64,000 nt of DNA from JBHIKY01 sp042139015 (GTDB taxonomy: Bacteria > Bacillota > Bacilli > Bacillales > Marinococcaceae): positions 1 to 64,000 of the forward strand of contig NZ_JBHIKY010000017.1 in the NCBI RefSeq assembly GCF_042139015.1. The letters are read 5' to 3'. Shown here piece by piece: positions 32,873 through 41,041 of the stretch. The notes under the pieces were generated by a model, which saw nothing but the letters and a program-made list of their open reading frames with translations, had not been told where the DNA came from and ran no database searches. The translations under genes were made by a program, and so were the position numbers. The stretch's first letter is position 1; each line of letters begins with the position of its first letter.

Positions 32873-33712
32873 ATGACATATCGATTGCTGGCAATGAGTA
32901 TTGATGGCGTGCTGCTCAAGTCGAATGATAGGATCTCAAAAGAAACTAAAGAAGCGCTTGATTTTGTCCGGAACAAGGGTGTCTACACAGTTCTTGTGAC
33001 AAATAGGAGTTTCACATCAGCAAAAAAAGTAGCAAAAAGTTTAAAATTAAACCAGGAGATGGTCGTACACGGGGGAGCGATGCTGGCTACGATGTCAGGA
33101 AGACCGTTGTATGAATCCCGAATGCAGACTGAACTTGTATATGACTTAACTGAGTTTATGGAACGTTTCCCTTGTAAGATTCAAGTTGAGTCTGAGAATT
33201 ACGAATGGGAAAATAAACACAGGCAATCAGGGAAGAAGCTTGGAAAAGTGCAGTTCAGCATTGCAGAAGGTCTTTTTCAGCCTAAAACATACACCTCTCA
33301 GATCAGTACGGCTGTATATGAGAAACAGCTGACAGCTCTCCGAGTATTCGGTCAATTCGATGATGAACGAAGCGCGGGCGAATGCCGGCAGGAAATTTTA
33401 ACACGACTTCCTGGAATTTTAGTGGAGCAGCATGCTTCGAATCTTACAATTAAACGGGAAGAAGCAACGAAAGAGAATACCCTTGCTTATTTAATGAATG
33501 AATTGCGTGTTAAAAATGAAGAAATGATATATATCGGGGCGGGATCCGGTGATATTCCCGCTCTGGAAATGGCAGGAATAGGCGTAGCTATGGGGCAGTC
33601 ATCCGCCGCTGTTAAAGAAGAAGCGGACTGGATCACCAGGTCCAGCGATCAGGATGGGGTCGCTTATATGGTAAAAGAAGTATTTAGAAAACAAATGAAA
33701 GTAGAAGTTTAA
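32873..33712 (+). CDS. yhaX: HAD superfamily protein, Cof/YhaX-like, with degenerate active site
   Basis: A 279-residue HAD (Cof-type) fold. Motif I reads LAMSIDGVLL, so the nucleophile Asp of the usual DxDG is Ser9. Motif II (LVTNRS) and the motif III Lys are present. Motif IV reads GSGDIPALEM, so the second acidic residue of the normal GDxxND is absent. A phosphatase of this fold needs the missing Asp, so the protein is probably not an ordinary phosphohydrolase. Location next to yheA suits B. subtilis YhaX. A weak GGGAGGGG site lies about ten bases before the ATG. No terminator is evident. Confidence 0.82.
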   Translation: MTYRLLAMSIDGVLLKSNDRISKETKEALDFVRNKGVYTVLVTNRSFTSAKKVAKSLKLNQEMVVHGGAMLATMSGRPLYESRMQTELVYDLTEFMERFPCKIQVESENYEWENKHRQSGKKLGKVQFSIAEGLFQPKTYTSQISTAVYEKQLTALRVFGQFDDERSAGECRQEILTRLPGILVEQHASNLTIKREEATKENTLAYLMNELRVKNEEMIYIGAGSGDIPALEMAGIGVAMGQSSAAVKEEADWITRSSDQDGVAYMVKEVFRKQMKVEV

Positions 33713-33801
33713 GCAGAAAGTAAGATCTTCAGGCTGTATCCAATACTTTTGAAAAAATTTAGTCTCCACCACGCGGGTTAAAATCACACTAAAACAAGTC
33801 A

Positions 33802-34365
33802 AGGGGCTGTATCAAAAGCTGATTTTAACCTTTTGAAACAGCCCCTGTTTGTTACAATTTAGTTTTCAACATATGCTCCGTCAAAACACTACGCTTTCCG
33901 CGGGCACGGCTCAAGCCTCCCCGGCAGAAAGAACACTGCCTGTAGAGTCTTAAGACACGTGCTGTCCCGCGACGCACTGGACGTGGCCGCATTTAATCGA
34001 ATCTTTATAATCATTAAAGATGGACTGTATCAAAAGATGATAATCCATTAACTTCATCCCAAAAAATAATGAAGCTGTAGCAAAAGCCCCTTTTTTAGAA
34101 AAAATAGTATCCTAAATAGAAGATAGCAGGGGACAAGTCCGAAGACTCCATTGGGAAGAGCAGCGGCTGAAGATCCGCCGGGCGCGGGTTTCGCCCGGTT
34201 AGCTGAAGCGCTGCCCACGGAAAGCGAAGGACTTGTCCACTGCTTTTTTTACCATGCAAAAGGGGCGAGTATCATTTATGATACGCCCCATAACATGTTT
34301 TGGTATGATTTTAACCACCAATGTGGGGACTAAGATTTTTTGAGAAGACTTTTGATACAGCCCCT
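33802..34365. mobile_element. Mosaic element with 17-bp terminal inverted repeats
   Basis: AGGGGCTGTATCAAAAG at 33802-33818 is exactly inverted at 34349-34365. A third, one-mismatch copy at 33831-33847 makes the left end a hairpin on its own. Inside are a GC-rich REP-like block (33886-33990), another partial end (34023-34036) and repeat copy C. There is no transposase frame and no clear target-site duplication. The shape suggests a MITE-like remnant, possibly of several insertions. Confidence 0.6.
34075..34284 (-). repeat. Dispersed long-hairpin repeat, copy C
   Basis: It is almost identical, in inverse orientation, to copy B (13003-13213) over its full length. Its part 34155-34284 also matches copy A (127-256). 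It contains both GGACAAGTCC/GGACTTGTCC palindromes and the GC-rich hairpin core. Confidence 0.9.
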
Positions 34366-34427
34366 GCGAGTCAGCTTGTACACCCCTTACTGTTTCAAAC
34401 CGACTTATCAAAGATCTGATTTTGCTA

Positions 34428-34607
34428 TTACCTTTGAAATATCAGCAGTTTGCCGCTTCGGGTCAGCCGGTGTGTCATCGCTGCGCAATTTTCCTCTTCG
34501 AGTCTTTGTCTTCCATGAGCAATAGCTTCCTCATCATTATCAAATTCAAAAGTTGCATTTAGACTCAATTTCCCATCTTTTTGAAATACAGTTAAAAAAT
34601 AATGCAT
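34428..34607 (-). CDS. Small conserved-looking protein, possibly YhzC-like
   Basis: A 59-residue soluble protein beginning MHYFLTVFQKDGKL, with an acidic middle (FEFDNDEEAIAHGRQRL) and ending SGKLLIFQR. The strand-helix-strand pattern and overall layout recall B. subtilis YhzC, but I am not certain. A GGAGGG ribosome site lies six bases before the ATG. It stands alone between the mosaic repeat region and the divergent lysozyme-like gene. The function is unknown. Confidence 0.65.
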   Translation of the reverse strand: MHYFLTVFQKDGKLSLNATFEFDNDEEAIAHGRQRLEEENCAAMTHRLTRSGKLLIFQR

Positions 34608-34751
34608 TTATATCCCTCCAGAATGAATGTTCATTCATTTTCTTTATTTTACGATGAAAAATACACCGAATCAAGTTTTAAAAAATGTCGAAAAATTGTT
34701 GCTGGCTGCATTCTTAATTTTTCTATAAGATGAAGAACAGGAGGTGCTGAG

Positions 34752-35417
34752 ATGCCTAAAAGAAAGAGAAAACATCCTGTTCTCTCTGTTTTCGTCATGA
34801 CAGTCACCATTATCGTTATTCTGGGTATCATAATTCACAGCTCCCTTCCTGAGAGCTTTACAAGGGATCAGTATTATTCCAATGAACAAATACCTGCTGA
34901 ATTTATTCCAATATATCAAGAAGCAGGCGATGAGTATGATATCTCCTGGAAGCTGCTTGCAGCAGTGCACCGTGTAGAATCTGTATTCTCCACAATGAGC
35001 AGTTTAGAAAGTCCGGCTGGGGCTGTCGGTCATATGCAGTTTATGCCGTGTACATTCATCGGGTGGAGCTATCCGGGCTGTGCGGAAAAAGGAAGTCTTG
35101 ATATACCTGAGAATGAGCTGCACGATACTGAACTTATCAAGAATCACGGCGGTTATGGTGTAGATGGCAATGGAGACGGTCGTGCTGACCCTTATAATGT
35201 AGAGGACGCGATACATTCCGCGGCAAACTTCTTAGCCTCCAATGGAGCGGCAGAAGGTGATAAAAGACATGCTGTCTATCAATATAACCATGCTGACTGG
35301 TATGTGGAAGAGGTTCTTGAATATGAACGAACGTATTATGAAAAATACGAATCAGTTCAATCAGAACAAACAACAGGGATAAATAAAATAATTTGGAACA
35401 TGATATTCGCCCGCTGA
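34752..35417 (+). CDS. Lysozyme-like / lytic transglycosylase domain protein
   Basis: A 221-residue protein with an N-terminal membrane anchor (about residues 12-30) and an extracytoplasmic lysozyme-like domain. The catalytic Glu is probably Glu76 in WKLLAAVHRVES, followed by SPAGAVGHMQFMPCTFIGW and a Gly/Asp-rich loop (GYGVDGNGDGRADPYNVEDAI). This pattern resembles the N-terminal muramidase domain of CwlT-type enzymes. It should cleave peptidoglycan glycan strands. AGGAGGTG precedes the ATG. The next gene follows after 33 nt and may be co-transcribed, perhaps in the sporulating mother cell, but that is conjecture. Confidence 0.85.
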   Translation: MPKRKRKHPVLSVFVMTVTIIVILGIIIHSSLPESFTRDQYYSNEQIPAEFIPIYQEAGDEYDISWKLLAAVHRVESVFSTMSSLESPAGAVGHMQFMPCTFIGWSYPGCAEKGSLDIPENELHDTELIKNHGGYGVDGNGDGRADPYNVEDAIHSAANFLASNGAAEGDKRHAVYQYNHADWYVEEVLEYERTYYEKYESVQSEQTTGINKIIWNMIFAR

Positions 35418-35450
35418 ATACGATGAAAATTAAAAGGAGGCGGGCGAAGC

Positions 35451-35897
35451 ATGAACAATATGAACATGTACAATTTATGTCATCAACATATAGGGAAATA
35501 TGTGAATGTCAAAACAAATGACAATGGCGAATATAATGGAATTGTTGAAGGCGTGGACGCAAACAACGTATATTTAATGGTTCCAGAGCACGATAATAAT
35601 TACTCAGGCATGACTGCCGGAATGGCAAACAATAATCAGAATATGGCCGGAATGGCAAACAATAATCAGAATATGGCCGGCATGGGTAATAACTATAAAG
35701 TGCACGGTATGATGAAAAAGTCATGCGGATGCGGTTGTGGAAACAGCAGACAGCGCCAATTTTTCGGAGGTTATGGAGGATACGGCGGATACGGTGGTTA
35801 CCCAGGATATAATCCTTATCCAGGCCAGGGGTTCCGACGGCTCATTCTGCCGCTTACTGCGTTAGTCGCTCTTTCTGCTCTTCCCTATTGGTATTAA
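35451..35897 (+). CDS. Repetitive Gly/Tyr/Asn/Met-rich protein, coat-like
   Basis: A 148-residue protein in four parts: an N-terminal beta domain (about 1-50) with a GKYVNVKTNDNGEYNGIVEG segment like small RNA-binding-like barrels; two exact copies of a ten-residue GMANNNQNMA-type unit; a Cys cluster (SCGCGCG) and a GGYGGYGGYGGY tract; and a C-terminal hydrophobic segment. Such Gly/Tyr- and Cys-rich proteins are common in Bacillus spore coats, but I recognise no specific family. AAAAGGAGG precedes the ATG. It lies 33 nt after the lysozyme-like gene, and a terminator follows. Confidence 0.75.
   Translation: MNNMNMYNLCHQHIGKYVNVKTNDNGEYNGIVEGVDANNVYLMVPEHDNNYSGMTAGMANNNQNMAGMANNNQNMAGMGNNYKVHGMMKKSCGCGCGNSRQRQFFGGYGGYGGYGGYPGYNPYPGQGFRRLILPLTALVALSALPYWY
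35617..35676 (+). repeat. Two exact 30-bp tandem repeats inside the coat-like gene
   Basis: The 30-bp unit beginning CCGGAATGGC occurs at 35617-35646 and 35647-35676 without a mismatch, then decays into CCGGCATGGG. It keeps the reading frame and encodes ten residues per unit, so copy number could vary between strains. Confidence 0.95.
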
Positions 35898-35905
35898 TAT
35901 ATGAA

Positions 35906-35950
35906 AAACCTTAGAGGCTTACCTTGGTCTCTGGGGTTTTATTATTTTTT
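35906..35950 (+). terminator. Terminator after the coat-like gene
   Basis: AAAACC and GGTTTT outer arms with AGAG/CTCT-type inner pairing, followed by a T-rich tail. The rest of 35951-36140 contains a TGATATAAT extended -10 near 36101, likely the yhaO promoter, without a good -35 box. Confidence 0.55.
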
Positions 35951-36140
35951 AATAACTTTCATATCGATTAGAGCGGCATCTGCTGGCTGACAAGGCAAAT
36001 AGAAGGAACTCTCTTGTTAAATGCAGGTGGTTTGGTGAGGTTGGTTTAACAGACCAGATTGTAAATTACGGTGTTATTCAATGGTTCATCCTAAGTTTTT
36101 GATATAATAGTAATTAAAATAATAAACGGAGGCAACTTAT

Positions 36141-37388
36141 ATGGATTCGCTTACATTCATCCATGCTGCTGACCTGCATCTTGGTTCTACTGTCCCTGAA
36201 GCGTATCTTGCCTCGGACAGAGATATGAAAACAAAACTAGAAAACAGCGGCCGCAGAGCAATCGAAAAGATGGTGGATAATGCTATTACAAGTTCTGTAG
36301 ATTTTATTATCCTGGCAGGCGATTTATTTGATCAGCAAAATCGAAGCATAAAAAGTCAGCTTTACTTAAAAAAACAATTTGAGCGTCTTCATAATAATAA
36401 TATCTCAGTTTATATTGTTTTTGGTAATCATGACCCGGTCAACGAAGATTATTTTTCAATGAATTGGCCGGATAATGTAAACATATTTGACACGAAGCCG
36501 GAGCTTAAAATATTTTATAAAGGTAATAAAGCGGCTGCACATCTTTATGGATGCAGCTATCCAAGATCTTCTTTTAAAGAAAACATTGCAGCAGGCTATT
36601 TGCGAAAAGAAGGGGCGCCATATCATATCGGAATTTTGCATGGGCAGCTGCGGCAAAATCACGATCATTTACCATACGCTCCATTTGATCTCCAGGATTT
36701 AACAGCAAAGCATTTTGACTATTGGGCACTCGGTCACATACATAAACGCTTACAGTTAGCTGAAAATATCTGTTATCCAGGCAGTATACAAGGACGTTCA
36801 AAAAAAGAAACAGGGGAAAAAGGATATTTATTAATTTCCTTAAATCCAGTGGGAACTTCCGTCACATTTCATCCGGCTGCAGATATTGCGTTTGAGAGAC
36901 TTATTGTCGATACCACCTCTTGTTCAGGGGTTGACGATCTGACTGAGGCTGTTTTCAAGGCATCTGAAAAGTTTCTAAATAGAACTGAAGCCGGCTTCTG
37001 GATAGAATTGCAATTAACAGGGTGCAGTATACAGGGTGTTCAATTAAAAGATGAAGAGGCAGAAGCGGAATGGCTGGAAGTGCTGAATGAATCAGGGAAG
37101 GAGGAAACACCTTTCCTATATTTTTACAATATAATAAATAATGTCAAAAGTATTTCCCAGCTAAATAGTGAAGCTCCACCATTTCTTATAGATATTGAGC
37201 GAGCGGCAGAAGAAATTAGGGACGATAAAACAGTTCTTGAAAAACATTGGAAAGAGCTCTTACAGCATTCGGCCGCTAGAAAATATATGGCTTCCATTCC
37301 AGAGTCTGAGAAAGATAAACTAATCGAGGAAGCACATCAATGGATTGTAGACTCCTGGTGGAGGAGGGAAAACCATGAAGATAATTAG
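36141..37388 (+). CDS. yhaO: DNA repair exonuclease subunit YhaO (SbcD-like metallophosphoesterase)
   Basis: A calcineurin-type phosphodiesterase of 415 residues, related to SbcD/Mre11. Metal-ligand motifs are all present: DLH at residues 11-13, GDLFDQ near residue 60, GNHDP near 94, then HGQLRQNHDH and GHIHKR. A weakly conserved C-terminal part follows. It is preceded by ACGGAGG and overlaps yhaN by 14 nt, so the two are translationally coupled. With YhaN it should form a nuclease-ATPase complex acting on DNA ends or hairpins. Confidence 0.93.
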   Translation: MDSLTFIHAADLHLGSTVPEAYLASDRDMKTKLENSGRRAIEKMVDNAITSSVDFIILAGDLFDQQNRSIKSQLYLKKQFERLHNNNISVYIVFGNHDPVNEDYFSMNWPDNVNIFDTKPELKIFYKGNKAAAHLYGCSYPRSSFKENIAAGYLRKEGAPYHIGILHGQLRQNHDHLPYAPFDLQDLTAKHFDYWALGHIHKRLQLAENICYPGSIQGRSKKETGEKGYLLISLNPVGTSVTFHPAADIAFERLIVDTTSCSGVDDLTEAVFKASEKFLNRTEAGFWIELQLTGCSIQGVQLKDEEAEAEWLEVLNESGKEETPFLYFYNIINNVKSISQLNSEAPPFLIDIERAAEEIRDDKTVLEKHWKELLQHSAARKYMASIPESEKDKLIEEAHQWIVDSWWRRENHEDN

Positions 37389-40239
37389 GTTGCACATTTA
37401 CGGATTCGGCAGATGGAACAATGAAACATTAGATATAGAAGAGTCATTTATGTTAATCTGCGGAAATAATGAAGCTGGAAAGTCAACATTACGCGCATTT
37501 ATCCAGGCTGTATTATTTGGTTTTCCAACAAAAAAAGAAAAACAACTCCGTTACGAGCCCAAAACCGGCAGTTCGTATGGAGGGAAGATTACGATTCAGC
37601 TTGAAGATGGAGAAATTTTTCAAATAGAACGGGTGCTGCGTCAAAAATCTTCCGGAGATATTTCTGTATTTGGCAGTGACGGGGCTTCCTACGGAGAGGC
37701 CTGGCTTCATTCTCTGTTAAATAAAATGGATAAGTCTACATTTCAGGGTATTTTTTGTTTTGGTCTGGATGGTCTGTCAGAAATTCAACAACTGCAAGGT
37801 GATGAATTAAATCAGTATTTATATGAAGCAGGAATGACAGGGACAAAAAGAGTGGCTCAGCTTGAAAAGGAAACGGTAGAAAAACTTTCATCTTTATTTA
37901 AACCGCGAGGTCAAAAGCCACTTATAAATGAGGAGTTAAGGCAATTAAAAGATATCTATCAGCAGGTTCACGGGTGGGAAAAAGAGATAGACCGATATGA
38001 GATACTGCTGAGTGAAAGAAAAGCAGCTGCTGATAAGATTGAAGCTGTTCAGCTTCAAAGAAAGCAGCTTAAAAAGCAGCTTTCTGAGATTCTGCAGGAG
38101 CAAGCACTGCATTCAATTTTTGAAGAGAAGCAAGTAACAGACCAACATTTACAGCTTCTTGAAGATTCCAAAAATGTACCTCTTGAAAAAAAGGAAGACT
38201 GGGATGATTTAAACAGACAGCGGCGTCAACTAACAGAGCAGCAAACTGAACTTACTGTCGAGATGAAACAAAAACATATTCAATGTAAAGGTGCGTCAAA
38301 CAGTCGAGATCTGCAGCATTGGATAGAAAAAATTAATACGTTAAAAGAAAGACTATCTTTTTATCACAAAAATAAAGAAGATCTAAAGCTGACCACGACG
38401 AGGCTTAACGAAAAGTTAATCAGGGCAGAGGATTTGCTCAAAAAGGTCGCCTGGTCTGAGGAACAACTGAAGCTTGTCAGCGATATTACAATTGATGAAG
38501 AAGAAAACCTGCTCACACTAATAAAAAAATCAAAAAAATTGCAGGAAAGAAATGAAATGATTGAAGATCAGCTTCAAAAAGACAAACTATACAGTAAAGA
38601 ACTGGATGCAGAAATAGTCGATCTAATAAAGAAACTGGATGCAGCGGAGCAGGATCAAAAGCGAAAGGAACGGACACATCTGGAGAAAGAAGCAGAAAAA
38701 CTGGCTCATGCTAAAGGGATGCGCTCAATATTTATGCTGCTCTGGGCTTCTATTGTAATTTTTTTAAGCCTCGGCGTTTGGGAAATGGCTTCCGGTTTTA
38801 GGTTTATAGGAGCGACTATGCTTTTTGCAGGATTTGCTGCTGCTTTATTATATTTACAGCAAAGAGAGAAAAAGGACCGAGAAATCGAGAATGATGAAAA
38901 AGAGCATGAAAAAATTGAACTGTTATTAGAGCAGAACCGCCGTACGGAAATAGAAATAAAGGAAAAAGAGTGGCAGCATGAAAGAGTAAATCAGCAGATT
39001 TTCTCTCATCAGGAATCGCTCTATTCAATTCAAGAAGCATACACAAAAAATAAGGATGACATGATTGAGTGGTGTAATAATAATAATATCCCAGCCTTTC
39101 CATCCGCAGACACAGCAGATCAGTATTTTTATACATTAAAAGAATGGATAGAAATAAAAAAATCAGTGAATACGGAAATTAAAGGACAAGAAACGCTGAT
39201 TAGTGCAATAGAAAAATTTGAACATATGAGCCGAGACGCTGCAGCCGAAATGGACGTAAATGTTAATAAAAGTGCTGAAGAAATTGTTTTCTCCTGCCAG
39301 GAGCAGCTCAAACATTATCTTTTAAAAAATGACAATTGGATTAAGGAAGCAGAGCAATATGTCTCCATGCACCACAAAAAGAGATATCTTTCAGGCGTCC
39401 TTAAAAAGGTAAACGAAGAGATTCGTTCGATTCTAATCGAAGCTGATATAGGCTCTGAAGCAGAATTTTTAGAAGGAATAAAGAAAAAACAGGAATATGA
39501 AAACTTCCGTGAGAAACAGCGCTGGCTGCAAAGTCAACTATTATCGCAGCTCGGTTCGGAAGAAAAAGTAAATGAAGCAATGATGAAATGGCAATCAAAC
39601 AGGCACACTGCTTCTGAAGAGGAAGAACTGAATTCAACTTTAGATAAAATGGAACAACAGGAAAAGGAATGGCAGAGAAAGGATGCAGAACTTGGACAGC
39701 AGATAAAAAGACTTGAGCAGGACGGAACATACGAAAAAGTATTGCAGGAATATGCTGAACGGAAAGCATCTTTTCAGGAAAACGTGTATGATTGGTTAAA
39801 GTGGAAAACAGCTTCTTTATTGCTTAAAAAAGCCAAGTCCCGCTATGAAAAAGAAAGACAGCCAGAGGTTATTCAGCTGGCGTCCAAGTATTTTCATTTC
39901 ATTACGGAAGAAGAATATACATCTTTATTTACGCCGATGGATGGAAAGTACTTTCAGGTTGAGCGAAACGACGGCATGCGTTTTTCAGTAGAGGAATTAA
40001 GCAGAGGGACAGCAGAGCAGCTTTATTTATCGTTAAGACTTGCTTTAGCAGAAGTTTATAATCAATACTCTGTTTTTCCACTTATTATGGACGATCCTTT
40101 CGTTAATTTTGACAGCAGCCGAAAAAAAGCTGCCTTCCGCTTATTAAATGAAATAAGTGCAGAGAGGCAGGTCATCTATTTTACCTGCCATAAACAAGAG
40201 GAGAGCTTCATTCAGGACCATCAGCGTCTTGTATTATAA
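37375..40239 (+). CDS. yhaN: ATPase YhaN (SbcC/Rad50-like) with internal membrane segments
   Basis: A 954-residue SMC-like protein: Walker A GNNEAGKST at residues 30-38, long coiled coils, an ABC signature SRGTAEQLYLSLRLA near residue 876 and Walker B LIMDDPFVNFD near 903. In the middle (about residues 449-495) there are two hydrophobic stretches likely to span or sit in the membrane, in place of the zinc hook of Rad50. This is a known trait of the YhaN group. It is the partner of YhaO, with which it overlaps. A terminator follows at 40305, before cssR. Confidence 0.92.
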   Translation: MKIIRLHIYGFGRWNNETLDIEESFMLICGNNEAGKSTLRAFIQAVLFGFPTKKEKQLRYEPKTGSSYGGKITIQLEDGEIFQIERVLRQKSSGDISVFGSDGASYGEAWLHSLLNKMDKSTFQGIFCFGLDGLSEIQQLQGDELNQYLYEAGMTGTKRVAQLEKETVEKLSSLFKPRGQKPLINEELRQLKDIYQQVHGWEKEIDRYEILLSERKAAADKIEAVQLQRKQLKKQLSEILQEQALHSIFEEKQVTDQHLQLLEDSKNVPLEKKEDWDDLNRQRRQLTEQQTELTVEMKQKHIQCKGASNSRDLQHWIEKINTLKERLSFYHKNKEDLKLTTTRLNEKLIRAEDLLKKVAWSEEQLKLVSDITIDEEENLLTLIKKSKKLQERNEMIEDQLQKDKLYSKELDAEIVDLIKKLDAAEQDQKRKERTHLEKEAEKLAHAKGMRSIFMLLWASIVIFLSLGVWEMASGFRFIGATMLFAGFAAALLYLQQREKKDREIENDEKEHEKIELLLEQNRRTEIEIKEKEWQHERVNQQIFSHQESLYSIQEAYTKNKDDMIEWCNNNNIPAFPSADTADQYFYTLKEWIEIKKSVNTEIKGQETLISAIEKFEHMSRDAAAEMDVNVNKSAEEIVFSCQEQLKHYLLKNDNWIKEAEQYVSMHHKKRYLSGVLKKVNEEIRSILIEADIGSEAEFLEGIKKKQEYENFREKQRWLQSQLLSQLGSEEKVNEAMMKWQSNRHTASEEEELNSTLDKMEQQEKEWQRKDAELGQQIKRLEQDGTYEKVLQEYAERKASFQENVYDWLKWKTASLLLKKAKSRYEKERQPEVIQLASKYFHFITEEEYTSLFTPMDGKYFQVERNDGMRFSVEELSRGTAEQLYLSLRLALAEVYNQYSVFPLIMDDPFVNFDSSRKKAAFRLLNEISAERQVIYFTCHKQEESFIQDHQRLVL

Positions 40240-40284
40240 ATCAAAATGAACAGAGATAATTAAAACAATGGACATATAAGATAA

Positions 40285-40313
40285 GCTGAGGTTTTCGCCT
40301 TTTAAACTTGGCG
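40285..40313 (+). ncRNA. Candidate structured RNA motif, copy 2
   Basis: It matches 30459-30487 at 26 of 29 positions. CGCC (40296-40299) can pair with GGCG (40310-40313). The same GGC bases also form the left arm of the terminator at 40305-40325, so the two folds exclude one another. It lies between yhaN and cssR. Confidence 0.4.
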
Positions 40314-40331
40314 ACAAGCCAAGTTTTTCTT
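40305..40331 (+). terminator. Terminator between yhaN and cssR
   Basis: An 8-bp perfect stem (AACTTGGC with GCCAAGTT), a five-base loop and a T-rich tail. It overlaps the candidate RNA motif, so it may be conditional rather than constitutive. Confidence 0.75.
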
Positions 40332-40357
40332 TATTTCAAAAGAAAGGAATAGAACAA

Positions 40358-41041
40358 ATGAGTAAATATATGATCTATTTAGTGGAAGACGAAGCCAATT
40401 TATCAGAAGTTCTGAAGGCATATATGGAAAAAGAAGGCTGGGCTGTTAAAATTTTCGATAATGGCTCAGACGCTCTTGAGGCAATAAAGGAGCAGCCGCA
40501 CTTATGGGTGCTTGATATTATGCTCCCTGGTACTGACGGTTATCAGATTCTAAAGGGCATTAGAGAAGTGGAGGGGGATGTCCCTGTTATCTTCATTTCC
40601 GCGAGAGATCAAGATCTCGATCGAGTCCTTGGTTTGGAAATGGGCAGTGATGATTATCTTTCCAAGCCATTTCTGCCGCAGGAGCTCATTATTCGAGTGA
40701 AGAAATTGCTTTCCCGTGTTTACGGAGAAAATTCCCAGGATTCTCGAAAAGTAGAATTAAATGATTATATGATTGATCCAGAAGCACGGACCGTAGCGGA
40801 TACTCTTGACAACGATCGTCACGTAGATTTGACGACTAAAGAAATGGATTTAATTCTGCTGCTTACTGAAGATATAGGGAAAGCTTTATCGAGAGAAGAT
40901 ATAATAGAAAATGTGTGGGGGGAAAATTATTTCGGTTCAGAGCGCGCAGTCGATGATGTGGTCCGCCGTGTACGCAAGAAAATGCCACGGATCCATCTTG
41001 AAACTTTATACGGGTTCGGCTACCGAATTTTATCATCATGA
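40358..41041 (+). CDS. cssR: Two-component response regulator CssR
   Basis: An OmpR-family regulator of 227 residues: receiver domain with phospho-acceptor Asp53 (VLDIMLPGTDGY), KPFLPQELIIRVKKLL, and a winged-helix DNA-binding domain ending ETLYGFGYRILSS. Similarity to B. subtilis CssR is strong over the whole length (DQDLDRVLGLEMGSDDYLSKPF, for example). CssRS senses misfolded secreted protein and induces HtrA-type proteases. AAAGGAAT precedes the ATG. The stop overlaps the cssS start (ATGA). In B. subtilis cssRS neighbours htrB; here it lies next to prsA. Confidence 0.9.
   Translation: MSKYMIYLVEDEANLSEVLKAYMEKEGWAVKIFDNGSDALEAIKEQPHLWVLDIMLPGTDGYQILKGIREVEGDVPVIFISARDQDLDRVLGLEMGSDDYLSKPFLPQELIIRVKKLLSRVYGENSQDSRKVELNDYMIDPEARTVADTLDNDRHVDLTTKEMDLILLLTEDIGKALSREDIIENVWGENYFGSERAVDDVVRRVRKKMPRIHLETLYGFGYRILSS

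Noticed and set aside
35617..35676. Tandem repeat as a CRISPR-like array
   Set aside because: The two 30-bp units are directly adjacent without spacers and lie in frame inside a protein gene.
40285..40331. PreQ1 or fluoride riboswitch as explanation of the repeated RNA-like motif
   Set aside because: Superficial similarity (GAGGTT, CGCC) only; the conserved loops and A-rich tail of preQ1-I and the fluoride consensus are absent.
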